Origin: Akkermansiaceae bacterium
Lineage (GTDB): Bacteria > Verrucomicrobiota > Verrucomicrobiia > Verrucomicrobiales > Akkermansiaceae
Length of the DNA: 64,000 bases
Reading direction: 5' to 3'
NCBI GenBank assembly: GCA_013041925.1
Contig: JABDRB010000001.1
Span: forward strand, 98,325-162,324
Below are positions 18,926-28,063 of this stretch, one piece after another; the first letter of the stretch is position 1; the number at the start of each line of letters is the position of its first letter. Position numbers and translations under genes: made by a program. The notes beneath the pieces were generated by a model. The model saw only the letters and a list, made by a program, of their open reading frames with translations, made no database searches and was not told the DNA's origin.

Positions 18926-20683
18926 ATGATGACAAACGACGGATCAATAACGACCTTTTCCCAAAGTTCTGGCTCTAGCCAAGCTTCATCCTGCAAACCC
19001 GATAAGCAAGGGTATTTCAACCGATGGATGTATAACACGCAAAGAGGGCTGCTGACACTAGCCCTTGTAGGGTCGGTCATTCAATGTGGCAATCTACAGG
19101 CTGCTGAAAAATCTGGTGTCACTGCGATGAGCATCCCAGATTATGAGATCAAGTCCTACTGTGTTGATTTTAACTGGACGGCTGGTGGCAGAAAAGGTCA
19201 GAACAATTTTGCGAAACCCGGAGAATATGCGGCGGCTGATCCTAAAGGGCTTGTTGAGTGGCACAAGGCGATAGGGTCCAATGTGATTCAAACCTTCTGC
19301 GTTTCACACAACGGCTATGCTTGGTATAAGAGTGATGTCACTCCACCTCAGCCGGGCTTAAAGCACGACTTCTTGCGTGAAGTCGTGAAGCTAGGGCACG
19401 CCGAGGATATGCTGGTAATGGGGTATTTAAGCATAGCGGCTAACACGCGTTGGGGTGATGAGAACCCTAGTTTGAGCTATGGTTCACCATCTACCTATCA
19501 TTTGCCATACACTGATGAGTATCTTGCTTATTTAGATAAAGCGATCCGCGATGCGGTTACAACTGGGATTGACGGGTTTATGCTGGATTGGATTTGGCAA
19601 CCGAAACGATCATCAACAAATGGAAAATGGATAGATTCAGAAAAGAAACTATACGAACAACTCATGGGTGAAAAATTTCCAGGTGAGGATAAACTGAGTG
19701 AGAAAAAAGACACGGAATACAGCCGAAAAGCGATCGACCGTTGTTGGAAAACGATCCGTAAGGCGGCTAAGCAAGTGAACCCAGATTGTGCTATTTGGCT
19801 AACGTGTAACAAACTCCAGCATCCACATATTGATGATTCAGATATGCTTAAGGAGATTGATTGGTTGCTCGCAGAATCGGGGAATGTAAAAAATCTTGAG
19901 AAAATCAAATCGTTTGTTGGAAAGCATACTAAGCTGATTGTTTGTTTGGCTGCTTGGAACAACAAAGACCCAGCATTTGTTATCCCGAGTGCCAAAGAAA
20001 ATAAGTTAGGGTTATACGGATTTTGCAAGCCACGTACAAAAGATGGACGCATCCCTATGGATAAATTTCTTTCTAAACAGCTTACAGAATTAGTCGGTGA
20101 CGATCGTAATATCGCCGCGTTGGCTCGTGCTTATCAGGGGTTATCACTTGAGTCTGAACTAGTTGATGGCAAGTTTGTTGAACCCAAAGTGGCACCCGCA
20201 TATAGGTTGCAAATACTTGCCGGCGGACGAGGTTCTGCGAATAGAGGCACTAATAGATTTTCTAATGGCTCAGGTGAGGTGAAGGTGAATACGCCTCACC
20301 GTAGAGGCGCACTCCTGTTGACTCGACTCGGAGACACATGGCCAGAAACAGTGAACCTTCATTATTGGACGATCAAACGTGAAAAAAATGAAAAGGATAT
20401 GTCAGCGGTTCAAACAGTGACCTTTTTTAATGGTAAGCTGGGCTGTGAAGTGGCTATTGATGAAAAAGGAAAGACTCGCTTTGGAGCTCCAAAAAAATTC
20501 ACGATTAATGTGAATTGGGCAAGGAGCTTTAAGGTTGGAGGTGGTGACTCTGAAACAAAGCCCATTACGGTGCCGTTCACATCCGATAAGAATAATCTAA
20601 AGCTAGTTATCCCTAAAGAGATCCTCACTGGAAACCCCGAAACGATTGCTGTTGCTTGGGGTAAGCGATTCGTCGCTAAGTAG
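18926..20683 (+). CDS. Putative secreted TIM-barrel glycoside-hydrolase-like protein
   Basis: 585 residues from the ATG at 18926; a start at 19028 (MYNTQRGLLTLALVG) would place the hydrophobic signal segment at the very N-terminus and may be the true one. The mature protein looks like a (beta/alpha)8 barrel, with strand-end acidic residues in TTGIDGFMLDWIWQP and an alpha-helical KKDTEYSRKAIDRCWKTIRK followed by DCAIWLTCNK. This resembles putative alpha-fucosidase-like (GH29-type) barrels, but I cannot name the family. A C-terminal beta-sandwich (about 430-585) follows. The gene is visibly richer in A and T than its neighbours, which points to recent acquisition. Coding status is secure; function is tentative. 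Confidence 0.7.
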   Translation: MMTNDGSITTFSQSSGSSQASSCKPDKQGYFNRWMYNTQRGLLTLALVGSVIQCGNLQAAEKSGVTAMSIPDYEIKSYCVDFNWTAGGRKGQNNFAKPGEYAAADPKGLVEWHKAIGSNVIQTFCVSHNGYAWYKSDVTPPQPGLKHDFLREVVKLGHAEDMLVMGYLSIAANTRWGDENPSLSYGSPSTYHLPYTDEYLAYLDKAIRDAVTTGIDGFMLDWIWQPKRSSTNGKWIDSEKKLYEQLMGEKFPGEDKLSEKKDTEYSRKAIDRCWKTIRKAAKQVNPDCAIWLTCNKLQHPHIDDSDMLKEIDWLLAESGNVKNLEKIKSFVGKHTKLIVCLAAWNNKDPAFVIPSAKENKLGLYGFCKPRTKDGRIPMDKFLSKQLTELVGDDRNIAALARAYQGLSLESELVDGKFVEPKVAPAYRLQILAGGRGSANRGTNRFSNGSGEVKVNTPHRRGALLLTRLGDTWPETVNLHYWTIKREKNEKDMSAVQTVTFFNGKLGCEVAIDEKGKTRFGAPKKFTINVNWARSFKVGGGDSETKPITVPFTSDKNNLKLVIPKEILTGNPETIAVAWGKRFVAK

Positions 20684-20959
20684 TAAGATTGGTAATGTCA
20701 ATGAACTAAAGGCTCCACCCGAGTGCTTTCATGCGCTCCCCATAAGGTGGATCCGTCCATTACCAGCAACGCTTGAGACTTCAAGTGGAAGTTCTGGTGA
20801 TATTGATGCCGTTAGTGTGCCATGCCCTGCTAGCGTCCCAGTTTCGGGTGGTGGTGATGACCGGGCGCCTTTGTTCTTTCGTGTCGAGGTGAGCAGCGAT
20901 TAAAACCTAACGGCAATGGTCATGCAGGGTTGCCCACGCTATCGATGTGGGATGACTGG

Positions 20960-22540
20960 CTAGGATTTGATGATCTTGCTGTCCTCGCTTCGGAGGCGGG
21001 CGACCGAGTAGTGGGGGTCGTCAGGAAGGACCTCGATGTTGACGAGCCTCCCAGCCCTTTCGAGCATCTGGCGGCAGTCGGCTGACAGGTGACGAATGTG
21101 GAGTGTTTTACCGGCATTGCGATAACGCTCGCCGAGTGCGTTGATGGCTTCGAGTCCGGAGAGGTCGCAGACGCGGGCTTCCTCGAAGTCGATGACGATG
21201 TTGGGAACGTCGGACTTGGCTTGAAACTTATCGGAGAACTCACGTACGGAGCCGAAGTAAAGCATTCCCTCGACGCCGTAGATGCGCTCTTCTGGTGTGT
21301 CTTTGTGCATGGTCACGGTGATGTGCCTTGAGCTTTCCCAGGCGAAGACCAGAGCGGAGAGAATGACACCTACAAACACCGCCAGCGCAAGGTCGTGCAT
21401 GATGGCTGTCACCATTGTTACAGTGATGATGATCAACATCTCGGACTTGGCAATTTTGCCGAAGCTCTTAAAGGTCGACCACTCGAAGGTGCCGATCACG
21501 ACCATAAACATCACACCGACGAGGGCGGCGATAGGGATCTGAATGATGACTGGGCCACCTAGCATGATGAAGAGGGCTAAAGCTAGAGCAGCGACAACGC
21601 CTGATGTACGGCCACGACCACCTGACTTGATGTTGATCAGTGACTGTCCAATCATCGCGCAACCACCCATACCATGGAACAGTCCAGAAAGGATGTTAGC
21701 GGCTCCCTGAGCAAGGCTCTCGCGGTTACCCTGACCACGTGTTTCGGTGATTTCATCGATCAGCTGAAGGGTCATTAGAGACTCAATGATGCCGACCATG
21801 GCCACCACAAAGGCGGTTTTCAAAATGAATTGCCAGTGTTCCAACCAGTTAAATCCTGATGGCCATGCGAACGGGGGGAAATCAGGGCTTAGCGTGCCGC
21901 TACCACCGCCGTCTTTCAGCACGTTTTCAATCGTTCTGGCATCTGGTAAGAAATAGGCAATAACACCAACGATAATGATCGCAACCAACGTTGATGGCAC
22001 CGCTTTGGTGATTTTTGGGAAAAACTGAATGATCGCCATGGTCAGAACCACGAGGCCAATCATAAGCCAGAGTGCGCCGCCCTGCATCCACTCGCCACCG
22101 GCCTTGAAAAAGCCGAACTGGCCCATGCAGATAACGATCGCAAGTCCGTTGACAAAACCGATCATGACCGGATGAGGGACAAGCCGGATGAAACGGGCGA
22201 GTTTCAAGAGGCCAAAGAGGATTTGGATGACGCCGGCAACGATGATGACGGCAAAGAGGAATTGGAGTCCGAGTCCATCTCCGAGCTCGTTTCCGTATTT
22301 TACGGCTGAGCCGGCGACCACGGCGATGGCACCGGTGGCGCCTGAGATCATCCCTGGACGCCCCCCGAGGGTGGAGGTGATGAAGCCCATAAAGACGGCG
22401 GCCCAGAGGCCAACAAGAGGATCGACCCCCGCGATGAACGAGAAGGCGATGGCTTCAGGAACGAGGGCAAGGGCAACGGTCAGACCGGAGAGGGAATCGT
22501 CCTTGAGGTTGCCATTTTTTTTGGTAAAGAGATGAAACAT
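20960..22540 (-). CDS. SulP-family anion permease with STAS domain
   Basis: 526 residues from the ATG at 22540; a GTG at 22567 is possible. About ten to twelve hydrophobic helices begin with the SulP signature region SGLTVALALVPEAIAFSFIAGVDPLVGLWAAV. A cytoplasmic STAS domain occupies about residues 415-515 (VIDFEEARVCDLSGLEAINALGERY). SulP proteins import sulfate, bicarbonate or dicarboxylates with Na+ or H+. The divergent neighbour, 111 nt away, encodes a beta-carbonic anhydrase, so bicarbonate is a likely substrate; sulfate cannot be excluded. Inferred role: inorganic carbon supply or pH balance. Confidence 0.87.
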   Translation of the reverse strand: MFHLFTKKNGNLKDDSLSGLTVALALVPEAIAFSFIAGVDPLVGLWAAVFMGFITSTLGGRPGMISGATGAIAVVAGSAVKYGNELGDGLGLQFLFAVIIVAGVIQILFGLLKLARFIRLVPHPVMIGFVNGLAIVICMGQFGFFKAGGEWMQGGALWLMIGLVVLTMAIIQFFPKITKAVPSTLVAIIIVGVIAYFLPDARTIENVLKDGGGSGTLSPDFPPFAWPSGFNWLEHWQFILKTAFVVAMVGIIESLMTLQLIDEITETRGQGNRESLAQGAANILSGLFHGMGGCAMIGQSLINIKSGGRGRTSGVVAALALALFIMLGGPVIIQIPIAALVGVMFMVVIGTFEWSTFKSFGKIAKSEMLIIITVTMVTAIMHDLALAVFVGVILSALVFAWESSRHITVTMHKDTPEERIYGVEGMLYFGSVREFSDKFQAKSDVPNIVIDFEEARVCDLSGLEAINALGERYRNAGKTLHIRHLSADCRQMLERAGRLVNIEVLPDDPHYSVARLRSEDSKIIKS

Positions 22541-22651
22541 AAGCAGATAGGTGAGTGTGAGCGCCACGCACTAGAGCTATGTGTGGACAATAGCAACCCT
22601 GATCCCGTGAAATTTTTCTTGTGATATCTGGGGTTGGAGAGAATCTGAACC

Positions 22652-23281
22652 ATGCCGATTGATGAGCTTTTTCAGAGAAACAAGGACTGGGCGGCAGCGT
22701 TGACACGTGAGGATCCGGAGTATTTCTCCCGCATGAGCAAGGACCAACGCCCAGAGTATCTCTGGATTGGATGCTCGGATAGTCGGGTGCCTGCCACTCA
22801 GATTGTGGACCTGCCACCAGGGAAAATCTTTGTGCATTACAATATTGCCAATGTGGTGGTCCACTCCGATCTCAATTGCCTGTCGGTGATTCAATACGCG
22901 ATCGAAACCCTGAAGGTGAAACACATCATCGTGGCAGGCCACTATGGCTGCGGCGGCATCAGGGCGGCGGTCGAAAACAAAGAAAATCGGATGATCGACA
23001 ACTGGCTGCGGCACATCGCAGACATCGAGCGCATTCATCGAGCGAAACTTGACGCGCTCGAGACAGAGGAGCAGCGGCTCAACCTCCTCGCAGAGCTAAA
23101 TGTGCAGGAGCAGGTGGCGAATGTTTGCCGCACCTCGGTGATTCGGCGTGCCTGGGAATCAGGGCAAGAGGTCACGGTTTACGGCCTGATTTACGAGATG
23201 GCGAATGGCCAACTCAAGGACCTCGGCTTACGGGTCAACGGTATTGGTCAGATGACGGAGATCCAGCAGCAGGAGGGTTAA
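22652..23281 (+). CDS. Beta-class carbonic anhydrase
   Basis: 209 residues. The zinc ligands Cys41, His97 and Cys100 are in WIGCSDSRVPATQI and AGHYGCGGIRAA, with the Asp43/Arg45 dyad. It interconverts CO2 and bicarbonate in the cytoplasm. The N-terminal LFQRNKDWAAALTREDPEYF and the C-terminal GLIYEMANGQLKDLGLR match the E. coli Can/CynT type. It is divergent from the SulP permease. Its stop codon overlaps the stop of the convergent metal ATPase by four bases (TTAA read on both strands). Confidence 0.95.
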   Translation: MPIDELFQRNKDWAAALTREDPEYFSRMSKDQRPEYLWIGCSDSRVPATQIVDLPPGKIFVHYNIANVVVHSDLNCLSVIQYAIETLKVKHIIVAGHYGCGGIRAAVENKENRMIDNWLRHIADIERIHRAKLDALETEEQRLNLLAELNVQEQVANVCRTSVIRRAWESGQEVTVYGLIYEMANGQLKDLGLRVNGIGQMTEIQQQEG

Positions 23282-25191
23282 TTTACTACCGCGTTTGAGG
23301 CAAAAAGGATTCTCATGCTATTGAGCACGACGATGATGGTCGAGCCTTCGTGACCGAGCACGCCGAGCGTGAGCGGGATCCAGCTTCCCATGGCGGCAAT
23401 GCCGAGAAGGACCAGGACGCCGAGCGAGATCGTCAGATTTTGTTTGATGACGCGCCGGCATCGTCGGCTCAACGTGAACGCCTCGAGGAGGCTGCCGAGG
23501 TTATCGTGGGTGAGCACGATGTCGGCTTGTTCTAACACGGCGTCACTGCCGCGCAGACCCATCCCGATGGAGACATCTGCGGCGGCGAGGCTGGGGGCAT
23601 CATTGATGCCGTCGCCTGCCATCGCGACCTTCTCGCCATGATTTTGCCATGATTGGATGGCGGCGACTTTATCCTCGGGGTGGAGGCCGTGTTGGAAGTC
23701 GGTGAGTCCTACTTCATCGGCAATGCGTTGGGCCGACTCTGCACGGTCACCTGTGAGCATGGTGGTGGTGACAGCTTGTTGATTGAGTTGGCGGATGAGT
23801 TGGGCGGCTTCGGAGCGTGGCGTGTCACGCAGGAGGAGTCGGCCCGTTAGGTCGCCGCAGTGGATGATCACCTCGGATAATCCTGCCTCAGGTTGCGCCA
23901 GCACCTCGAGCCACGCGTTGTTCGTGTTTGTTTCAAAAATCAGGGATCGACGTCCTAAGGTGACTTTTTGACCTTTGATGGTGCCGTGTAGTCCCTTGCC
24001 TGAGAGCGATTGAAAACCTGTTACCTCAAGGCGTGTGCCGGAGCGTCTGCTGTGTTCGATGGAGATGGCTCTCGACAGCGGATGGGTCGAGTTGAGTGAG
24101 AGTGATGCGGCGAGATCGAGTAGATGCAGATCGGTATCGGGTAAATTGGTTTCTATGGTGATGAGCTCGAGTTCACCTCGGGTCAGGGTGCCAGTTTTAT
24201 CCATGGCCATGCGGTTGATTTGCGCGAGGTTCTCGACGGCGATACCGCCGCGAAAGAGGATGCCACGGCGGGCACCGCTGGCGATGCCGGCGAGGATGGC
24301 GCTTGGGATGGAAATCACGAGGGCGCACGGGGAGCAGACGACCAGCAGGGTCATGGCGCGATAGAAGGCAGATTTTTCACCATCAGCTGAGATGAAGGCG
24401 GGCAGGTGCATGCCGAAGTGCCAGATGAGGAACATACCGAGTGAGAGCAGTAGGATGCCGATCGTGTAGGCGGTGCCAAATCGATCCGTGAAACGCTGCG
24501 ACGGGGCCTTGGATTGTTGCGCATCGGTGATGAGCCGGATGATCCGCGCGTGTGCACTGTCGCCGGCTACTTTCTCGACCTCGGCATCGAGTCGACCCCA
24601 GGTATTGAGGGTGCCGCTGAAGACTGGGTCGCCGGGGCGTTTTTCGACAGGCAGGGATTCTCCTGTTAGGGATGATTCGTCGGCTGAGCTTTCGCCCGTG
24701 ATGACGCGGCTATCGGTTGGGAACTGATCACCTGGGAGGATACGTATTTTTTCCCCGATACGGAGTGAGGAAACGGGGACCTCCTTGGTGCTGCCGTCAT
24801 TGAAAATCGTGAGGGCTTTTTTGGGGGCATCATGAAACAGGGAGCGGATTTCTCGTTCGGTGCGAGCCATGGCCATGGCTTCGAGCGCGCCGCTGAGCGA
24901 AAATAAAAACAGCAAGGCGGCACCTTCCCACCACGCGCCGATAAAGGCGGCTCCCACGGCCACGGCGATCATTAGAAAATGGATGTCGAGACGGAGTTTA
25001 CGTAATTTTTCCAAGGTATCGAGCGCGGCATCCCAGCCACCGGTCATGTAGGCGATGAGGTAGATGCCGAGCGCAAGGTCTTCGGTGTCGGGGAAGCGTT
25101 GGGTGATGATCCCAGCAAGGGTAGCAATCCCACAGAGGATGGCACTGCCAAGGAGAAGTGGCCATGAGCCTTCGTCGTTATCTGGAGTCAT
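23278..25191 (-). CDS. P1B-type heavy-metal ATPase, probable P1B-4 subgroup
   Basis: 637 residues, inner membrane. The phosphorylated Asp is in DKTGTLT (about 331), the ATP-site HP in NSTHPLSRAI (about 377) and the hinge motif in MAGDGINDAPS (about 524). The membrane metal site reads SPC (LLVVCSPCALVIS, about 287), not CPC. The last helix has HEGSTIIVVLNSMRIL. This SPC plus HEG-T pairing is the hallmark of P1B-4 pumps, which export Co2+, Fe2+ or related divalent metals. There is no N-terminal CxxC metal-binding domain, again typical of P1B-4. It is monocistronic, so the sequence gives no hint of its regulator. Confidence 0.9.
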   Translation of the reverse strand: MTPDNDEGSWPLLLGSAILCGIATLAGIITQRFPDTEDLALGIYLIAYMTGGWDAALDTLEKLRKLRLDIHFLMIAVAVGAAFIGAWWEGAALLFLFSLSGALEAMAMARTEREIRSLFHDAPKKALTIFNDGSTKEVPVSSLRIGEKIRILPGDQFPTDSRVITGESSADESSLTGESLPVEKRPGDPVFSGTLNTWGRLDAEVEKVAGDSAHARIIRLITDAQQSKAPSQRFTDRFGTAYTIGILLLSLGMFLIWHFGMHLPAFISADGEKSAFYRAMTLLVVCSPCALVISIPSAILAGIASGARRGILFRGGIAVENLAQINRMAMDKTGTLTRGELELITIETNLPDTDLHLLDLAASLSLNSTHPLSRAISIEHSRRSGTRLEVTGFQSLSGKGLHGTIKGQKVTLGRRSLIFETNTNNAWLEVLAQPEAGLSEVIIHCGDLTGRLLLRDTPRSEAAQLIRQLNQQAVTTTMLTGDRAESAQRIADEVGLTDFQHGLHPEDKVAAIQSWQNHGEKVAMAGDGINDAPSLAAADVSIGMGLRGSDAVLEQADIVLTHDNLGSLLEAFTLSRRCRRVIKQNLTISLGVLVLLGIAAMGSWIPLTLGVLGHEGSTIIVVLNSMRILFASNAVVN

Positions 25192-25256
25192 TAGAATGAC
25201 TCATAATCTAGCGCGGAGATCACAAATAGGAACCGAAAAAACCATGAGACTCTATC

Positions 25257-26033
25257 TCAATAGTCGACAGATTCCTCGTCGTTAGCACGGGCCATCAGCG
25301 TGATGATTTGGCTGTTTTCGTCACAGGCCGAATCGGGATCGAAGTCGCCGAGCGTCTGTTCAATGGTAAAGCCCGCCTCACCGAGGAGCTTGTCCATTTC
25401 TCGTGGCCAATACCAGTGCAGATGATGGCTGCTTGTGCTGGATTGAATGAGCTTACCGTCGTCGGTTCGTATCTCGTATCGATGTTCGCGGATGAGCTCT
25501 TGGGATAGGCGTTTGATCTGAAAGCGTGTGTGACATCGGGCAGCATGGCCGTTGGGCAATCGGGTTTCCTGATCAAGAAACCATTCCCCTTCATTGAGCT
25601 CGCCGGTGATCTCTGCCCACGGGATGAATGTGGTGATATAGAGCCCGCCTCCGGGGTGGAGGTGATGTTGGATGTTGGTGAGTAAGTCAGGGATCGTTTG
25701 AGGTGGGAGAAACTGGAGAGTAAATGCGGGGATGGTGATCGCTCCGTAGGTTGTTCCTGTTTGGAAATCGACCATGCTTGCGTGATGGAGCACGGGGTCC
25801 ATGTCGCCAAGCTGGGCACGGCAGAGCCTGAGCATATCGGCGGAGTTATCCAGCCCCTCCATGAAGAACCCCTCGCCAAGGAGCGGGAGAAGTAAGCGGC
25901 CCGACCCGCAGCCGAGCTCGAGGGATGTGCCTGGGTATTGACCGAGGAATTTTTCGATCAGTGGGAGTTCGGCGCTGGCACCTTCGGCCGCCCAGAAGGT
26001 GTCGTGGAGATCGGCCTCAAGTTGGTCATACAT
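25257..26033 (-). CDS. Class I SAM-dependent methyltransferase
   Basis: 258 residues, cytoplasmic. The SAM-binding loop is TSLELGCGSGRLLLPLLGEG (about 35-54), followed by the acidic MEGLDNSADMLRLCRAQL and the motif-III-like GGGLYITTFIPW. It opens with YDQLEADLHDTFWAA, as in small-molecule methyltransferases of the methyltransferase-25 type. The C-terminal half is beta-rich (ELIREHRYEIRTDDGKL) and probably binds substrate. The substrate is unknown. It lies 26 nt downstream of the antiporter gene on the same strand and may be co-transcribed with it. Confidence 0.8.
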   Translation of the reverse strand: MYDQLEADLHDTFWAAEGASAELPLIEKFLGQYPGTSLELGCGSGRLLLPLLGEGFFMEGLDNSADMLRLCRAQLGDMDPVLHHASMVDFQTGTTYGAITIPAFTLQFLPPQTIPDLLTNIQHHLHPGGGLYITTFIPWAEITGELNEGEWFLDQETRLPNGHAARCHTRFQIKRLSQELIREHRYEIRTDDGKLIQSSTSSHHLHWYWPREMDKLLGEAGFTIEQTLGDFDPDSACDENSQIITLMARANDEESVDY

Positions 26034-26059
26034 AGCGTGATGGGGGGAGTGATTTGAAA

Positions 26060-27880
26060 TTAGGCATCCTGAGCACGGATCATCGCATAAAGGGTGGTGC
26101 CAGGTGTGGGGTTCCGCATTTCGTCATAGGCAACCTGGAGGCCTTTATCCTCGGTGACACGGAAAAGAAGGATGTGATCCTCCCCATACATCTCCTGGAA
26201 ATCCTCCAGCGTAAATTGATCCGTGAGGGTGGTTTTTTTGATCACCGCACCGCTGGCGGCAAAACTTTCCAATCTCTTAAATTGAGGTCGAGTCGGGAAA
26301 GATATCCGCCCGCGCATGTGCGTTGCCACCGCCGTCTGGTGGTGAGCATTATCGTCGATGGGTGCCACCTGCCAGACGTTTTCCCGGCCAAAGACGTGCA
26401 CGAAATGGTGGGAAGCGAGTGAGTTTACCTCATCGTTCGGGGTGGTGGAAACCAGTTGACCGAGCCCGGTGAGCTCAAGCTCATCCTCGACGTATTCGGA
26501 GAGGATATTGGCTCGGTGGGCGGGCAATCCATGGAGTTTGGCCCGGGCGACGTTGTCATAGTTGGTGTCGAGCAAGAGGACGTCATGGCCGTCCTCTTTG
26601 AGTGCCTTGGCAGCAAGGCGCACCCACTTGCCGGCTCCAGCAAACAGGATGCCACGTGGGTTTTTCGAGGCAAGACCAAGACGACGCGCGAGTGGCGCAG
26701 AGAGCAGTCCATAGATGGCTACCGTGCCAACGATGACAATAAAAACAATAGGCACCATCTCGTGGGTGACATCACCCACGGCTTGGCTTAACCGGCCCGC
26801 GGCGGCGGCGTGCTCAAATTCGAGTGCGAAGATGGCGGTGACGGCTGCGGCGACGATTCCGCGCGGTGCCATGGCTGAGAGGAAGATTTGCTCTTTGATG
26901 GTGACCTGTTTGGAAAAAGCATTGGCTATAAAAACCGAGAGTGGGCGGATCACGATGACGAGCAGGGCAAGCAGTGCCAAACCATGAGGGAGGGCATCGC
27001 GCAATGCGTCGAGTTTGACTCGGCCAGAAAGGACGATAAACAGGACAGAGATAATCAGCACCCGCAGGTTTTCTTTAAACTCGAGGATGTGTTTCACGGA
27101 AACGGATTTCTGGTTTGCCAGCGCGATGCCGAGCACCGTGCAGGTGAGCAACCCCGCCTCAGCTTGAATCGCATTCGAGGCGGCAAATGCGGTGGCGGTC
27201 ACCGCCAGTAAAAACACAGAGTGAAGGTAATCCGGAATGAGGTGATGCTTGAGGAGGAGTTCGATGATTTTTGCCAAGATGAAAGCAAGCACCACCCCGA
27301 CCAGCAGCGTCAGCCCGAGCGCGCGTAAAATTTCGTCCCGCGCAGCATCCACATTCCCAGCAATGGCAACCTGATAAACGAGCACGGCGAGGATGGCACC
27401 AATCGGGTCGATGACGATTCCCTCCCACTTAACCACATTGCCGATTTTTCGTGAGGGTTTGATGTGCCGCAGCAAGGGAGCGATGACCGTGGGGCCAGTG
27501 ACAACCAAGATGGAGCCGAGAAGCGATGCGATCCTCCAGTCGAATCCAAGGACATAGTGTGATGCGGCTGTGGTGAGTAAAAAACCCACCACCACACCCA
27601 GTGTGCAGAGTCGGAGCACGGGCGTGCCGCTCTCCTTCAGGTCAGAGAATTTCAGTGTGAGGCCACCTTCAAAGAGGATCACGGCGACACACAGGCCGAC
27701 GGCGGAGAGTAAGACATCGTTGGCCACTAGGAATTGATCGATGGTCGCACCCGTGAAGTTGCCAAGGCCAAAGCCAAACGCGAGTAGAATCAGGATCGAC
27801 GGGAGCTTGCATCGCCACGCCAGCCACTGAGCTGCAATGCCAAGCGCGAGAACGAGTGTGAAGTAGGTGAGAGGTGTCAT
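26060..27880 (-). CDS. Cation:proton antiporter (CPA family) with RCK/TrkA-N domain
   Basis: 606 residues. About twelve membrane helices (residues 1-395) begin with LAWRCKLPSILILLAFGFGLG and contain the helix GLCVAVILFEGGLTLKF plus the VVTGPTVIAPLL segment typical of NhaP-like carriers. A cytoplasmic Rossmann domain follows (RGILFAGAGKWVRLAAKAL at about 405, VLLLDTNYD), then a short C-terminal domain. It exchanges Na+ or K+ for H+, with nucleotide gating through the RCK domain. The first glycine motif reads GAGKW and lacks the usual GxGxxG, so nucleotide binding may be altered. The substrate ion cannot be decided from sequence. Confidence 0.87.
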   Translation of the reverse strand: MTPLTYFTLVLALGIAAQWLAWRCKLPSILILLAFGFGLGNFTGATIDQFLVANDVLLSAVGLCVAVILFEGGLTLKFSDLKESGTPVLRLCTLGVVVGFLLTTAASHYVLGFDWRIASLLGSILVVTGPTVIAPLLRHIKPSRKIGNVVKWEGIVIDPIGAILAVLVYQVAIAGNVDAARDEILRALGLTLLVGVVLAFILAKIIELLLKHHLIPDYLHSVFLLAVTATAFAASNAIQAEAGLLTCTVLGIALANQKSVSVKHILEFKENLRVLIISVLFIVLSGRVKLDALRDALPHGLALLALLVIVIRPLSVFIANAFSKQVTIKEQIFLSAMAPRGIVAAAVTAIFALEFEHAAAAGRLSQAVGDVTHEMVPIVFIVIVGTVAIYGLLSAPLARRLGLASKNPRGILFAGAGKWVRLAAKALKEDGHDVLLLDTNYDNVARAKLHGLPAHRANILSEYVEDELELTGLGQLVSTTPNDEVNSLASHHFVHVFGRENVWQVAPIDDNAHHQTAVATHMRGRISFPTRPQFKRLESFAASGAVIKKTTLTDQFTLEDFQEMYGEDHILLFRVTEDKGLQVAYDEMRNPTPGTTLYAMIRAQDA

Positions 27881-28063
27881 GGATACGTGGGCCTATTGAA
27901 TCGCGAATGATCGGCAATGACCATTGTAATTACATTGAATTTTATCATGGAAACTAATATGTCGAATTCGCACATGACGGCTTGACGGAGGATGGCAGGT
28001 TGACCAGTCTGTCATGGATGGTTTCCGCATTATCACGGTGGAAGCTGTTTTTTTCACGACGTA

